Source: Hyphomicrobiales bacterium (GTDB lineage Bacteria > Pseudomonadota > Alphaproteobacteria > Rhizobiales > Rhizobiaceae). Taken from it: a stretch of DNA of 64,000 nucleotides. The stretch spans positions 124,001-188,000 of the forward strand of contig UCII01000002.1 in the NCBI GenBank assembly GCA_900472485.1, read 5' to 3'. The notes beneath the pieces are model-generated. The model was not told where the DNA came from, searched no databases, and was given only the letters and a program-made list of their open reading frames with translations. Shown one piece after another: positions 45,827 to 55,038 of the stretch. Numbering within the stretch: the first letter of the stretch is position 1; the number at the start of each line of letters is the position of its first letter. Both the position numbers and the translations under genes were made by a program.

Positions 45827-45871
45827 AATTTGTCCACGTCATTGACAAATTCGGCGCCTGATTTGTAGACT
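45827..45871 (+). promoter_or_regulatory. Candidate promoter and ROK operator
   Basis: A perfect inverted repeat AATTTGTC-N9-GACAAATT lies at 45827-45851. Its right arm overlaps TTGACA at 45842-45847, which with TAGACT at 45866-45871 (18-base spacing) forms a possible plus-strand promoter. It stands between the divergent ROK and glycosidase genes, the right place for repressor control. Confidence 0.55.
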
Positions 45872-46053
45872 TCCCCGATGACTAAGCAAATGCGAGGGGT
45901 CATGAAAGCGAGGTCAACGGATGAGAAAGCTCGTTTCGCCTATGCCGCGGACTTTATAGCGCTCCAATTCGGCAAGATTGTTTGGTATTGCCGCCTGATT
46001 TTTATACGTCATCCCATTTCCGACACCGCGCGGTGAAAGGTGCTTGATTTGCC

Positions 46054-47811
46054 ATGATGACCCCCACGTCCCAAGGCGAAATCACCACCAGGCATCCGGT
46101 CATTCTGCCGATCATGGCGCCTCGATTGCAGGCGGACGCGCATCCCGGCGGCTATCTTGATCTCGCTCTTTGGGGAAGCGGTCGTCTGGGACGCATACGT
46201 TTTTCCAAGCTTGCCGGACCTTACGTTTACGGTCCAAACAGGATCATCGCCGAAGCGGGCGGCATCTTTGTCGCCCAGTCAAAGCCCATTCTCCTGATCC
46301 GCAACACTCGCCTGGCAGGAATCTATCCGGCTCGTCGCGGTGCATGGTGGCATGAGATTGATGAGGACAGCCCGCGGACCAAGATCGCCAAACGCAATAA
46401 CCGCCGTATCGTCGTGAGCGGATGGGGTGTGATGATCGTCGAGCTCGGTGACGGAGACATCCGCATAGCGGCCGGGGCCTCTGAAGAGGAGGCTGAAGCT
46501 GCACTTAGCCTCGCAAGCGACGCTATCGTGGCAGAAGCCGCCAATTATGTCGCCCGGTGCGACGTCGCGCCCAAAGCCGATCCAGTGATGCGCAGCATGG
46601 TGATGCAGGGCACGCACGCCGCGCTTTCCAGTATTCGGCTGGACGAGAATGGCGTGTTTGCCGGCTTGGCCGCGGGTCAGGCTTACAGTGCGCCCGCCCG
46701 CACCTATTATCGCGATGGCTATTGGACGATGCAAATGCTGCTGAAGCTTGCGCCCGAAGCGGTACGCGATGAAATCCGGCTTTTGGCCAAGGGAATCCAG
46801 CCCGACGGGGAGGCGCCGAGCGGCGTGATATTGACGGGACCGGCGCAATCGCGCGCCTGGCAGAACTTCGTTCTCGATGCCAAACGAAATCCCGAGAAAT
46901 ATCGTGGCAAGGCTGCTCCGGAACATCACAATCGTCCTGATGATTGGTGGAGCGATCATTTTGACAGCCCGCTTTTTTTCATCCTCTTTCTCGTCGATTA
47001 TGTGGACACCACGGGGGATACGGCGGAAGCGTTGCGGCATTGGCCGCTTGTGGCCGCCATCATTGAACGATATCTGGCTCTTGCTGGCCCCGGCAGCGTA
47101 TTGCCGCTGAAGCCGCGAAATGACAGGGATTGGGCGGACAATGTCTACCGGGAAGGTCTCGTCTCCTACAATCTCGGCCTTTTCGTCGGTGCATTGGATG
47201 GCGTGGCCAAGCTGGGAGCCGGGCATGATCCCGCATTGGCGCAGAAGGCACGCGAGATAGCGGCCTCCGCTCGTGCCGAAATCGAGGATAGGCTTTTCGT
47301 CCCGAGCAGAAACGGTTACGCCGATTTCGTCACTCCCGATGGATTTGTCGAGGATCATCTCGTGCTCGACAGTTTGACGCTCTCCCGTTATGGGGCGATT
47401 TCGCAAACGCGCGCGATTGGTCTCCTGAAGGCGATGGAAGGGGCTCTGGAGGCTCGAAACAATACGAAACAGCCCTATGGCGATTGGGGCGTCCTTTGCG
47501 CGTTTCCACCATTTAAACGGGCAAGTGACGTGAGATCGAAGACCGCGTTCCCCTTTCGCTATCACAATGGATCGGATTGGCCCTATTGGGACGGCGTCTA
47601 TGCGGAAGAAAGAATACGCCACGGTCTCGGTGGCGCGCGCTATGCCCTCGTACGCTGGTGGGAAACCTGCTTGGCTAACGGTTGGGCAGGTGCGGTCGAA
47701 TATTTCTCGCCGCCCTATGGACGCGGCTCCCTGCTGCAGGGATGGAGTGCGATGCCGGCGGCAGTCGTCCTCAAATATGGCCTAGAGGCTGCGAACGCGG
47801 AGGATAGGTAA
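46054..47811 (+). CDS. Six-hairpin glycosidase-like protein
   Basis: A 585-residue protein that appears to be an (alpha/alpha)6-barrel glycoside hydrolase: a beta-rich N-terminal part to about residue 170, then helical repeats with RTYYRDGYWTMQMLLKLAP near 208, the DWWSDHFDSPLFF segment near 305 and LPLKPRNDRDWADN near 352. DGYWT and RDWADN resemble acidic catalytic regions in amylo-alpha-1,6-glucosidase-like and related families, but the exact family is not certain. No signal peptide, so the substrate is probably imported first. It stands between the ROK regulator and a sugar ABC transporter. Confidence 0.65.
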   Translation: MMTPTSQGEITTRHPVILPIMAPRLQADAHPGGYLDLALWGSGRLGRIRFSKLAGPYVYGPNRIIAEAGGIFVAQSKPILLIRNTRLAGIYPARRGAWWHEIDEDSPRTKIAKRNNRRIVVSGWGVMIVELGDGDIRIAAGASEEEAEAALSLASDAIVAEAANYVARCDVAPKADPVMRSMVMQGTHAALSSIRLDENGVFAGLAAGQAYSAPARTYYRDGYWTMQMLLKLAPEAVRDEIRLLAKGIQPDGEAPSGVILTGPAQSRAWQNFVLDAKRNPEKYRGKAAPEHHNRPDDWWSDHFDSPLFFILFLVDYVDTTGDTAEALRHWPLVAAIIERYLALAGPGSVLPLKPRNDRDWADNVYREGLVSYNLGLFVGALDGVAKLGAGHDPALAQKAREIAASARAEIEDRLFVPSRNGYADFVTPDGFVEDHLVLDSLTLSRYGAISQTRAIGLLKAMEGALEARNNTKQPYGDWGVLCAFPPFKRASDVRSKTAFPFRYHNGSDWPYWDGVYAEERIRHGLGGARYALVRWWETCLANGWAGAVEYFSPPYGRGSLLQGWSAMPAAVVLKYGLEAANAEDR

Positions 47812-47837
47812 TGAGCGGATGCCGGCAAGATTTGCGT

Positions 47838-48461
47838 TCAGATTGCCGGCTTGTCCAATCTCATGACGAAGGCAAGGTGATCGCCATGGCTGAGTTCTTC
47901 GAAGCCGAGATGCCTGTAGAAGCCCTTGGCGCGTTCGTTTGCGGGACTGACGCCAAGATGGACCGCGGGTACGCCATGGCTCGAAAGCTCGTTGAGCATG
48001 GTTTTGATCATCAGGCGTCCCCATCCGCCCGATTGGGCTTCAGGCAGAATATTGATGTGAAGATGCGCGGGATAGGTCTCTTCAAGGCCCGGCGTGCCGC
48101 TATGAGGATTGGCTATTCGCTCCAGAACATCGGCGTCTTTTTCCGTGCTGGGTACAAGACCGGCGATCTCGCGGCGGACAACCGGCCACCAATCTCTGCC
48201 GAGCGCTTTGTCAAAGCTGGCGGTATCCGGCGTACCGACAACATAGCCGACGACCCGATCGTGTTTGGCAAGAACGAACGCGAACTCTGGAGCGAATTTG
48301 AGATAAGGCACCGCCCATACATAACCGGGAAGGCGCGGATTGCTGTAAAGTGCGCTCGCGTCGGCTCCGGCGTCAGCCGTCACCAGGCAAATGTGAAAGA
48401 GGGCGTCAACGTCGTCCTCGGCGGCCGGGCGGATGAAATAATCGTCGATCTTAGGAGGCAT
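47838..48461 (-). CDS. GNAT family N-acetyltransferase
   Basis: A 207-residue acetyltransferase. The N-terminal FIRPAAEDDVDALFHICLVTADAGADASALY and the later LHINILPEAQSGGWGRLMIKTMLNEL carry the GNAT acetyl-CoA-binding motif A (Q-S-G-G-W-G-R), followed by GVSPANERAKGFYRHLGFEEL, the motif B. The full-length organisation resembles the acetyltransferase-like domain linked to O-GlcNAcase-type enzymes, which fits a carbohydrate locus. It lies on the opposite strand between the glycosidase and binding-protein genes. The acceptor is unknown. Confidence 0.85.
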   Translation of the reverse strand: MPPKIDDYFIRPAAEDDVDALFHICLVTADAGADASALYSNPRLPGYVWAVPYLKFAPEFAFVLAKHDRVVGYVVGTPDTASFDKALGRDWWPVVRREIAGLVPSTEKDADVLERIANPHSGTPGLEETYPAHLHINILPEAQSGGWGRLMIKTMLNELSSHGVPAVHLGVSPANERAKGFYRHLGFEELSHGDHLAFVMRLDKPAI

Positions 48462-48587
48462 CGCACCATCGATTTGCTGGCCGCTGCACGGCGAGGACTG
48501 ACATCAGGCAGCGGTAAAACTGGGAAGGTTGAGGAACTGCATTTGCGGGATGAAAGCCCGCTGATCTTTTGAAAAGGATAAGGAAAT

Positions 48588-48613
48588 TCATCAGGCCAGT
48601 AAAGGCCTGATGA
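48588..48613. repeat. Perfect inverted repeat in the leader of the sugar-binding-protein gene
   Basis: TCATCAGGCC and GGCCTGATGA form a ten-base-pair stem around a six-base loop, 85 bases before the binding-protein start. It may be an mRNA leader hairpin, a transcription-factor site or the end of the upstream unit. Confidence 0.45.
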
Positions 48614-48697
48614 GGCAAGACATTCGGCTCGTCTCAGCAGGACCGGCCGGTTGGAAACGATAGGAACTGCCAAAACGCAGCTAGAGGGAACCAATCA

Positions 48698-50032
48698 ATG
48701 TTTAGCGATTTCATCTCCATCAACATGGCATCCATTCTGAAGAAGACAGGAATTTTGGCGGGCGTCACGTTCGTCGGGCTCGGCATGTCGACGGCCGTCT
48801 TTGCCGAGACGCTTACCGTCTGGGACGACCATGACTCGGAGTCGCGGGCTGCCGTGATGACCGAACTCAACGCCAATTTCCAGAAGGCGCATCCCGAGGT
48901 TAAGCTCGACCATACCGTGCGCGACTTCCAGGATCTCAATCTTACGCTCAAGCTTGCGGTTTCATCCGGCGATGGTCCAGTGGTGACCAAAGTTAACCAG
49001 GGCGCCGGCGACATGGGCGCGATGGTGAAGGAAAACCTTCTTGTTCCTGTCGATACTTACCTCAAGAAATATGGATGGGACAAAAACCAGTCCGATAGCC
49101 TCCTGGCGCGTGACCGCTGGTCGAGCAAGGGTGAGTTCGGTGTCGGCGAGACCTACGGTATCTCGTCGCTCGCCGAAATCGTCGGCCTTTATTATAATGA
49201 AAAGGTCTTGAAAGCCGCTGGCGTCGAACTGCCGATCAAGAATTTCGACGATTTCCTTGCAGCCTTGGATAAGGTCAAGGCGGCAGGTACCCCACCGCTG
49301 ACGATCGGCACGGCCAAGGGCCATCTGGCGCTCCATATGCTGGCTGGGATCAGCCAGGCGCATATCGATGCGTCCGATCGAAAGGCGCTTGATGACCTGA
49401 TCTATGGCCGCGGCGGAACCTGGAATACGCCCGGCAATCTGGAATCGGTGAGACTTGCTCAGAAATGGGCAACAAACGGCTATTTCTTCGATGGTTACCA
49501 GGGCATCTCGGGTGATGATGCCGTTCAGCTTTTTGTCGCTGGCCAAGGGGCCTTTCTGATTTCTGGAACCTGGTATTTCGGCGATATGCAGAACAATCCG
49601 GATATTCATTTCATGCCGATCCCCGCACCCGCCGGCATCAAGCATCCGCTTTCGGTTGGCGGCGTCGACCTTGCCTGGGCGATCACCAGCCTGGCCAAGA
49701 GCGACAAAATGAAGGATCTCGCCGGCGAATACATCAATTACATGGTCTCCAAGGACGCATCCGTGACCTGGGCTCGCGCCGGCTACCTGCCTGCGACCCC
49801 GGTTCCGGAAGATGCCGGGGTCAACGCTTCCCCGCTTCTGAAAGAGGGTATCGCGATCTGGAAATCGTTGAACGATGACAATGCACTCGGGCATTATCCC
49901 GATTGGGCGAGCCCCACCATGCTCAAGACGTTTGATGAAAATACGCCTCTGCTGTTTGCGAACAAACAAACGCCTGAAGAGCTGATCGCCAAGCTCGATG
50001 CCGATTATGCCGCCTACATGAAGAGCAAGTGA
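48698..50032 (+). CDS. Sugar ABC transporter substrate-binding protein
   Basis: A 444-residue periplasmic binding protein of the extracellular solute-binding family 1. The signal peptide (ILAGVTFVGLGMSTAVFA) is followed by ETLTVWDDHDSESRAAVM, the standard opening of the fold, and the protein contains a QGISGDDAVQLFVAGQGAFLISGTWY segment, typical for the group. GAGGGA precedes the ATG by 8 bases. It is the first gene of a transporter set with two permeases; the glycosidase and ROK neighbours suggest an oligosaccharide substrate. Confidence 0.92.
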   Translation: MFSDFISINMASILKKTGILAGVTFVGLGMSTAVFAETLTVWDDHDSESRAAVMTELNANFQKAHPEVKLDHTVRDFQDLNLTLKLAVSSGDGPVVTKVNQGAGDMGAMVKENLLVPVDTYLKKYGWDKNQSDSLLARDRWSSKGEFGVGETYGISSLAEIVGLYYNEKVLKAAGVELPIKNFDDFLAALDKVKAAGTPPLTIGTAKGHLALHMLAGISQAHIDASDRKALDDLIYGRGGTWNTPGNLESVRLAQKWATNGYFFDGYQGISGDDAVQLFVAGQGAFLISGTWYFGDMQNNPDIHFMPIPAPAGIKHPLSVGGVDLAWAITSLAKSDKMKDLAGEYINYMVSKDASVTWARAGYLPATPVPEDAGVNASPLLKEGIAIWKSLNDDNALGHYPDWASPTMLKTFDENTPLLFANKQTPEELIAKLDADYAAYMKSK

Positions 50033-50160
50033 TTGCCAGGTACAGCAATCTCGCTGCTGCTCCATTTGATGAGAAGCAGCGGCGGGAAACTTCGCGACGT
50101 CAATCCTGATCACGGCCAGAGCGGCGTCAGTCGACCCCTGGCATATCTATGAGACGATGC

Positions 50161-51057
50161 ATGAAACGCTCACCACTTGATGCCAACGCCAGCAGAAATC
50201 TCGTTTATATTCTCCCTGGTTTGCTGGTTTATTTTGCTCTCGTACTCGGCCCTATTATCGCAGCAATCGGCATCAGTTTCACCGAGTGGAATGGGATCGG
50301 CTCGCCGAATTGGATTGGCTTCGGCAATTATGCGAAATTGCTTTCGGATGAGACTTTCTATGTCGCATTGAAGAACAATGCGCTTTTCATGGTGTTTTAC
50401 TGCGTCATCCCGATTGTCGTGGGCCTGTCGCTTGCCGCGTTGGTCTGGTCGCTCAGGCGGCGAGAGCAGTTCGCTCTGCGGACATTGTTGTTTTTGCCCT
50501 ATATCATGCCGACCGCCGTTCTGGGCATCATCTGGCACTGGCTCTACAATCCTGCCTTTGGCCCCATCAATCAGGCGTTAAAACTGGCTGGCCTGGGTTC
50601 GATCGCTTTACCCTGGCTTGGCGATTTCACCTTTGTCCTACCGGCGGTCGGCATCGTCGCCAGTTGGTATTTCTTCGGTTTCTGCATGGTCCTGTTTCTT
50701 TCCGGTATTCAGCGGATCGACCCCTCGCTGTTTGAAGCGGCAAAGGTCGACGGTGCATCAGGGAGCAGGATTTTCTTCTTCATCACACTGCCGCTGCTGC
50801 TGCCGGAAATACGTATTGCGCTCCTTCTTACCATCATTGCCTCCATCAAGAGCTTTGACCTGATCTTTACGATGACCAGGGGCGGTCCGGCCAACGCGAC
50901 CCTCGTTCCCAATACTTATATGTATGAACTTGGCTTCCAATTGAATCGGTATGGCTATGCCTCGGCCGTCGCCATCATCGGCGCGATTCTGGTCTTCATA
51001 ATCAATTATGCCGTTCATCGACTGGTGCGGCCAGTGAATGAGGGGAGTGCATCGTGA
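50161..51057 (+). CDS. Sugar ABC transporter permease, MalF type
   Basis: About 298 residues, with an N-terminal cytoplasmic stretch and six hydrophobic segments (LVYILPGLLVYFALVLGPIIAAIG is the first). The coupling loop reads DPSLFEAAKVDGASGSRIFFFITLPLL, the EAA motif of binding-protein-dependent permeases. Start: ATG 50161 has a weak GAGA 6 bases upstream; ATG 50149 in the same frame is an alternative. It pairs with the downstream permease, whose start overlaps its stop (GTGA). Confidence 0.9.
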   Translation: MKRSPLDANASRNLVYILPGLLVYFALVLGPIIAAIGISFTEWNGIGSPNWIGFGNYAKLLSDETFYVALKNNALFMVFYCVIPIVVGLSLAALVWSLRRREQFALRTLLFLPYIMPTAVLGIIWHWLYNPAFGPINQALKLAGLGSIALPWLGDFTFVLPAVGIVASWYFFGFCMVLFLSGIQRIDPSLFEAAKVDGASGSRIFFFITLPLLLPEIRIALLLTIIASIKSFDLIFTMTRGGPANATLVPNTYMYELGFQLNRYGYASAVAIIGAILVFIINYAVHRLVRPVNEGSAS

Positions 51058-51887
51058 GACGAAATTTTCATAGGGTAGGTGCCGTATTGCCGTCTCGTAT
51101 CATTCTTTGGTTCTTTGCGATCCTGACGGTTATTCCTTTCGCGCTTCTCATATTGACATCCCTGAAGAGCCGGGCCGATCTTATCCAGGGCGCATTCGTT
51201 TTGCCCGCCTATCCGCATTTCGAGAATTATGCGAATGCTTGGATCGAGGGTCATTTTAACGTCTATTTCCTGAATTCGGTTCTGATCGTTTTCCCTGTGG
51301 TTATCGCCAGCATCATACTTGGGACATTGACGGGATTCAGTTTCGCATTCCTGAGTTTTCCCTTCAGGCGCACCATTTTCGTTCTCTTGACCATCGGCAT
51401 GATGGTGCCGACCGAAGCCTTCATCATTCCGCTCTATTACGAGATGCGATATGTTGGTCTCATCAATACCTATGCGGCGTTGATCCTTCCGCAAATTGCC
51501 ATGTCGCTGCCCTTTGCGACGATGTTCATGGCAAGTGCGATGCAGCAGTTGCCATCGGAGATCATAGAAGCAGCAGTTCTCGATGGAGCATCCAGACGAT
51601 ACATTCTTTCGAAAGTTATCGTACCCTTGATGCTGCCGTCGATGTCCACATTGGCATTGTTCCTGTTCATCTGGACATGGAACGAGTTTCTTATTCCACT
51701 TGTTCTGGTCAATGACGATAACTATCGCACCCTACCGATCGGCATGCTGTTTTTCCAGGGGCGCTATACGGTCAATACACCTGTGCTAACGGCGGGTGCC
51801 GTCATCGTCATCGGGCCTCTCATTCTTGCCTATATGATATTCCAACGGAAACTTATCACAGGCCTCACAGCTGGAGCGACGAAGTAA
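51054..51887 (+). CDS. Sugar ABC transporter permease, MalG type
   Basis: A 277-residue permease starting with GTG that overlaps the previous stop, so translation is coupled. It has six hydrophobic segments, the PTEAFIIPLYYEMRYVGLINTYAALILPQ periplasmic-cytoplasmic segment and the coupling loop LPSEIIEAAVLDGASRRYILSKVIVPLM. No ATP-binding gene follows, so a shared MsmK/UgpC-type ATPase encoded elsewhere would be needed. Confidence 0.9.
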   Translation: MRRNFHRVGAVLPSRIILWFFAILTVIPFALLILTSLKSRADLIQGAFVLPAYPHFENYANAWIEGHFNVYFLNSVLIVFPVVIASIILGTLTGFSFAFLSFPFRRTIFVLLTIGMMVPTEAFIIPLYYEMRYVGLINTYAALILPQIAMSLPFATMFMASAMQQLPSEIIEAAVLDGASRRYILSKVIVPLMLPSMSTLALFLFIWTWNEFLIPLVLVNDDNYRTLPIGMLFFQGRYTVNTPVLTAGAVIVIGPLILAYMIFQRKLITGLTAGATK

Positions 51888-52085
51888 AACCACGTTGATC
51901 TCGATTCCGAAGAGATCGGCGTACACTTGGGCGATGGAGATCTTCTTTCGCCGATCATCGTGCGTTCCCGCGCAAATGCGGTCATGCAATTATAGGATCT
52001 TTTAATCGGTCTGCCGGTTGAGATGACACGCAAATTTGTTTATCTGCCTGTCCGTCCAATTCGCGAACAGTAAGGTCCCGGCCGT

Positions 52086-53015
52086 ATGGCTTCCAATTTC
52101 CTCGTCACCCATTCCGGCGGCTTCCATGCCGACGAAGTGTTGTCCAGCGTCATTCTCACGCGGCTTTACCCCGGCGCGCGGCTGGTTCGCAGCAGGGCGC
52201 AGGAATGGATCACGCCCGGCGCCGATCGCATCGTCTACGATGTCGGGGGCGCTTATGATGCGGCCGCCGGGATATTCGATCATCACCAGCGCAGCGCACC
52301 GCAGCGTGAAGATGGTCGACCCTTCAGTTCGTTCGGGTTGATCTGGAAACATTTCGGTCGCGACTACCTGACAGCCCTCTTGGTCCCGAGCGCCTTTATC
52401 GAGACCGTGCATGCTGCTTTCGATGCCGGCTTCGTCTTGCCGATCGATCTGGTCGACAATGGTGCGCTCAGCCCGGATAGCGCAGGCCTACTGGCCGGAT
52501 TGACCCTGCCGTCATTGCTCGAAACATTGAAGCCGGTCTTCGACGATGCGGACCCGGAGGCGACAGAGCGGGCATTCCATGCTGCCGTTGCGATTGCCCG
52601 CAATTTCGTCGAAGCGAGGATTGCCGGTATCCATGCGAAACTGCGCGCCGAAGCTCTGGTGCTGCAGGAGATTAAGTCTGCCGGCGAGAGCCGCGTTCTC
52701 GAACTGCCGATGGGTATGCCGTTTCGTCCGGCGATCGTGAAGGCAGGTGCCGATCATCTCCTGTTCGTAGTCCATCCGCGCGAGTCTGACTGGTGCCTGA
52801 CGGGAATTCGCCGCGCGGAGGAAGGATTCGAACTGCGCGCCGATCTTCCGGCGGGCTGGGCCGGGTTGAGCGGTCGCGACCTGGAAATGGCGACCGGCAT
52901 TGAGGGCGCAAGTTTCTGCCACAACGGCCGTTTTATCGCCACCGCCAAAACGCGAGAGGCAGCGCTCGCTCTGGCCAACTTGGCGGTGAAAGACGCGCAG
53001 CAACGAGCCGGTTGA
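52086..53015 (+). CDS. MYG1 family protein (UPF0160)
   Basis: A 309-residue protein of the MYG1 family, a DHH-like metal-dependent fold. The N-terminal FLVTHSGGFHADEVLSSVIL and the following VYDVGGAYDAAAGIFDHHQRS hold the conserved His/Asp metal-site residues. The family is linked to a 3'-5' RNA exonuclease activity in eukaryotes; the bacterial function is unclear. Position near a sugar ABC operon has no evident link. AAGGTCC precedes the ATG. Confidence 0.9.
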   Translation: MASNFLVTHSGGFHADEVLSSVILTRLYPGARLVRSRAQEWITPGADRIVYDVGGAYDAAAGIFDHHQRSAPQREDGRPFSSFGLIWKHFGRDYLTALLVPSAFIETVHAAFDAGFVLPIDLVDNGALSPDSAGLLAGLTLPSLLETLKPVFDDADPEATERAFHAAVAIARNFVEARIAGIHAKLRAEALVLQEIKSAGESRVLELPMGMPFRPAIVKAGADHLLFVVHPRESDWCLTGIRRAEEGFELRADLPAGWAGLSGRDLEMATGIEGASFCHNGRFIATAKTREAALALANLAVKDAQQRAG

Positions 53016-53254
53016 CTATCGGCTCGGGGCCGAGCGCATCGCCGCTTCGCGGGGCAAACTCCGCCCGAAGCACTGAGCGGATCGGAATGTGGAAGCAACT
53101 CATTTTGCAATCAGAACCGGACTGCCTTGAATTGCACGCTATTCAGATCGACTGAAAATACTCCCGGCTGAAATTATTGGGGATGATCCTGCGCCACCGT
53201 TGCTCTCACGAGCATGCATTGGCACGATCACGACACCAAGAAGGGAGGCTTATC

Positions 53255-53419
53255 ATGCGCTTATCCGCCCCGCCGATGTCGAAAGAACGACTTGCGCAGT
53301 TGCTGGCTGGTTTTTCGCCGGACACCAAGCAGCAAGGAGGTCACACCGGTATGCGGAGCCCGGACGGTGGAAAAGTAATATGTGAAGAAGGCTCGTCCAG
53401 CGGATCTAATTCGCAATAG
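53255..53419 (+). CDS. Small hypothetical protein, 54 residues
   Basis: Not recognised. The short protein is hydrophilic, with a polar GKVICEEGSSSGSNSQ-type end. Support comes from a strong AAGGGAGG ribosome-binding site with 6-base spacing before ATG 53255 and protein-like use of codons. Longer forms from 53177 are less likely. It sits alone between the MYG1 gene and the cyclase gene. Confidence 0.55.
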   Translation: MRLSAPPMSKERLAQLLAGFSPDTKQQGGHTGMRSPDGGKVICEEGSSSGSNSQ

Positions 53420-53489
53420 CTTGAGATCGCTGTCGAAGCGTTGATGGAAACGTGCGGACGCGGCAGAAACGTGTGCATCGAGGCGATAA

Positions 53490-54677
53490 TCAACGGCCAG
53501 GGTTACCTGACAGACCGTAAACAGCGGCGGGCTCGCTCACACCTTTCAACGTGAAAATCCCGAGCCGTTCAAATCCGTCTTGGACATGCGAAGCGAATAG
53601 TTCGGAGGCCAACAGGTTGCGTTCGACCGTATCGCACAGCTTTTCCATCCGGGCCGCCTCGTTGACAGCTCTGCCGATTGCCGTGAAATCAAGTCTGCGG
53701 GCAGCTCCGACGTTTCCATAGAATACGTCTCCGATATGCAGAACTATATCGACGAGGAGCTCGGGTTCCTCGGAAACCATGCGTGCCCGGTTGACCGCTG
53801 CATTCGCCTCGATTGCCATCTTCGCGGCGGATAGGGCTTTTTCACATGCGTTAGCCGGATCTTCAATATCGGTCGGGAAGATAGCAAGCAGGCTATCGCC
53901 CATGAATTTTAGGATCTCACCGCCGAACTGCTCAACCGGTCCTCCGATCGCGTCGAAATGCTCGTTTAACCAACCGACGATACGCTCAGGCGGAAAATCT
54001 TCGTTTAGCGCCGTAAAGTTCTTCAGGTCCGCAAGCAGGATGGCGGCATGGATGGCATCACCATTGCCGCGCCGTGTCTGGCCGCTGAGGATGCGGCCGC
54101 TCGTGCGGGCTCCGGTATAAACGGCGAGCATGTCGGTCGCGACGCGCATCGCCGCGATGCGGCAGCAGGCGAGGGCAAGAGCAGGTAGAAACTCATCCAG
54201 GGCGGCAATCTGGCTGTGGGAGAACCCCTCCAGGCTATCGACAGCCAATGAGAAGCCGATACCGGCCAGCGCAGTTCCCCCGGGAAGCCGCACAAGTTTC
54301 ACCAGGTAATCGGTTGCCCCAAGATCGGAGAGTTCGTTGAGCAGCGGAAACCCGGCTGCGTCACCGCCAGGCGGCAGTCTCCAGCGCCCAGCATCGAGGT
54401 CTCGTGAAAGAAGATATGAAATAGGCGAGCGGCGAAACATCGCCTCACCCGCCTCGCCGTGCTCTTGTATTTCGAGAGAGATGCTCGATAACCGCGACCA
54501 GGAAATCGAAGAGCCTCTCTGAAGCGGATCGATGGACGGCATGGCTATCGACGCCCTAACGAGTGGATAGCCGAGCCTGATCAGCCGTTCTGAAGTTCCG
54601 GTCAGGATCTCTTCGATGCTGTCGCTGGTCAGGCCCAAAGCTATGATCCAGTCGACCAACTCCCGCATCCGCGTCAC
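53490..54677 (-). CDS. Class III adenylate/guanylate cyclase domain protein
   Basis: A 395-residue protein with a unique N-terminal domain of about 200 residues and a class III cyclase catalytic domain. Visible motifs: ILLADLKNFTALNE with the first metal Asp, GGEILKFMGDSLLAIFP with the substrate-specifying Lys and the second Asp, and DFTAIGRAVNEAARMEKL for the transition-state Asn/Arg region. The N-terminus resembles the adenylate-cyclase-linked sensor-like region of rhizobial paralogues. GTG 54677 is preferred because AGGGGAG lies 8 bases upstream; TTG 54701 or ATG 54668 are alternatives. Rhizobia carry many such genes; the signal is unknown. Confidence 0.88.
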   Translation of the reverse strand: MTRMRELVDWIIALGLTSDSIEEILTGTSERLIRLGYPLVRASIAMPSIDPLQRGSSISWSRLSSISLEIQEHGEAGEAMFRRSPISYLLSRDLDAGRWRLPPGGDAAGFPLLNELSDLGATDYLVKLVRLPGGTALAGIGFSLAVDSLEGFSHSQIAALDEFLPALALACCRIAAMRVATDMLAVYTGARTSGRILSGQTRRGNGDAIHAAILLADLKNFTALNEDFPPERIVGWLNEHFDAIGGPVEQFGGEILKFMGDSLLAIFPTDIEDPANACEKALSAAKMAIEANAAVNRARMVSEEPELLVDIVLHIGDVFYGNVGAARRLDFTAIGRAVNEAARMEKLCDTVERNLLASELFASHVQDGFERLGIFTLKGVSEPAAVYGLSGNPGR

Positions 54678-55038
54678 TTCGTAAGCTCCCCTGAACGGCA
54701 ACGTTTGAAAATCGTCGACCGGGTTTGGTGTTCCGGTTCATATCAATGGGCAGCCTAGCACGGAAAGTGGCGAAAGTACCTTGTGTGCATACAAGCGAAG
54801 CGGCAGGCCGTGCAGCACGAGATCGATATGCGCTTTTTCGAAGTGTTTGCAGATAATGGCGAAACCAAACGGGTAAAACTGGGCGGCCTTTACCTTGCCA
54901 CGCCTTGACCGCCTAATCGCGTCGTCCTCGAACGACGCAATCGATCCTTCATTGTGGGCGCAACGGTTTCACCATCTGGCAGGTTTGTTTCGCTTGAAGC
55001 GACGGCCTTTTGCCAAGTGGAGGCCTTTGTGTGCACGG
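54678..55038. other. Intergenic region, no gene seen
   Basis: Open frames here lack protein character. The gap separates the cyclase gene and the MORN-like gene, both on the minus strand. No hairpin or repeat of note. Confidence 0.35.
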
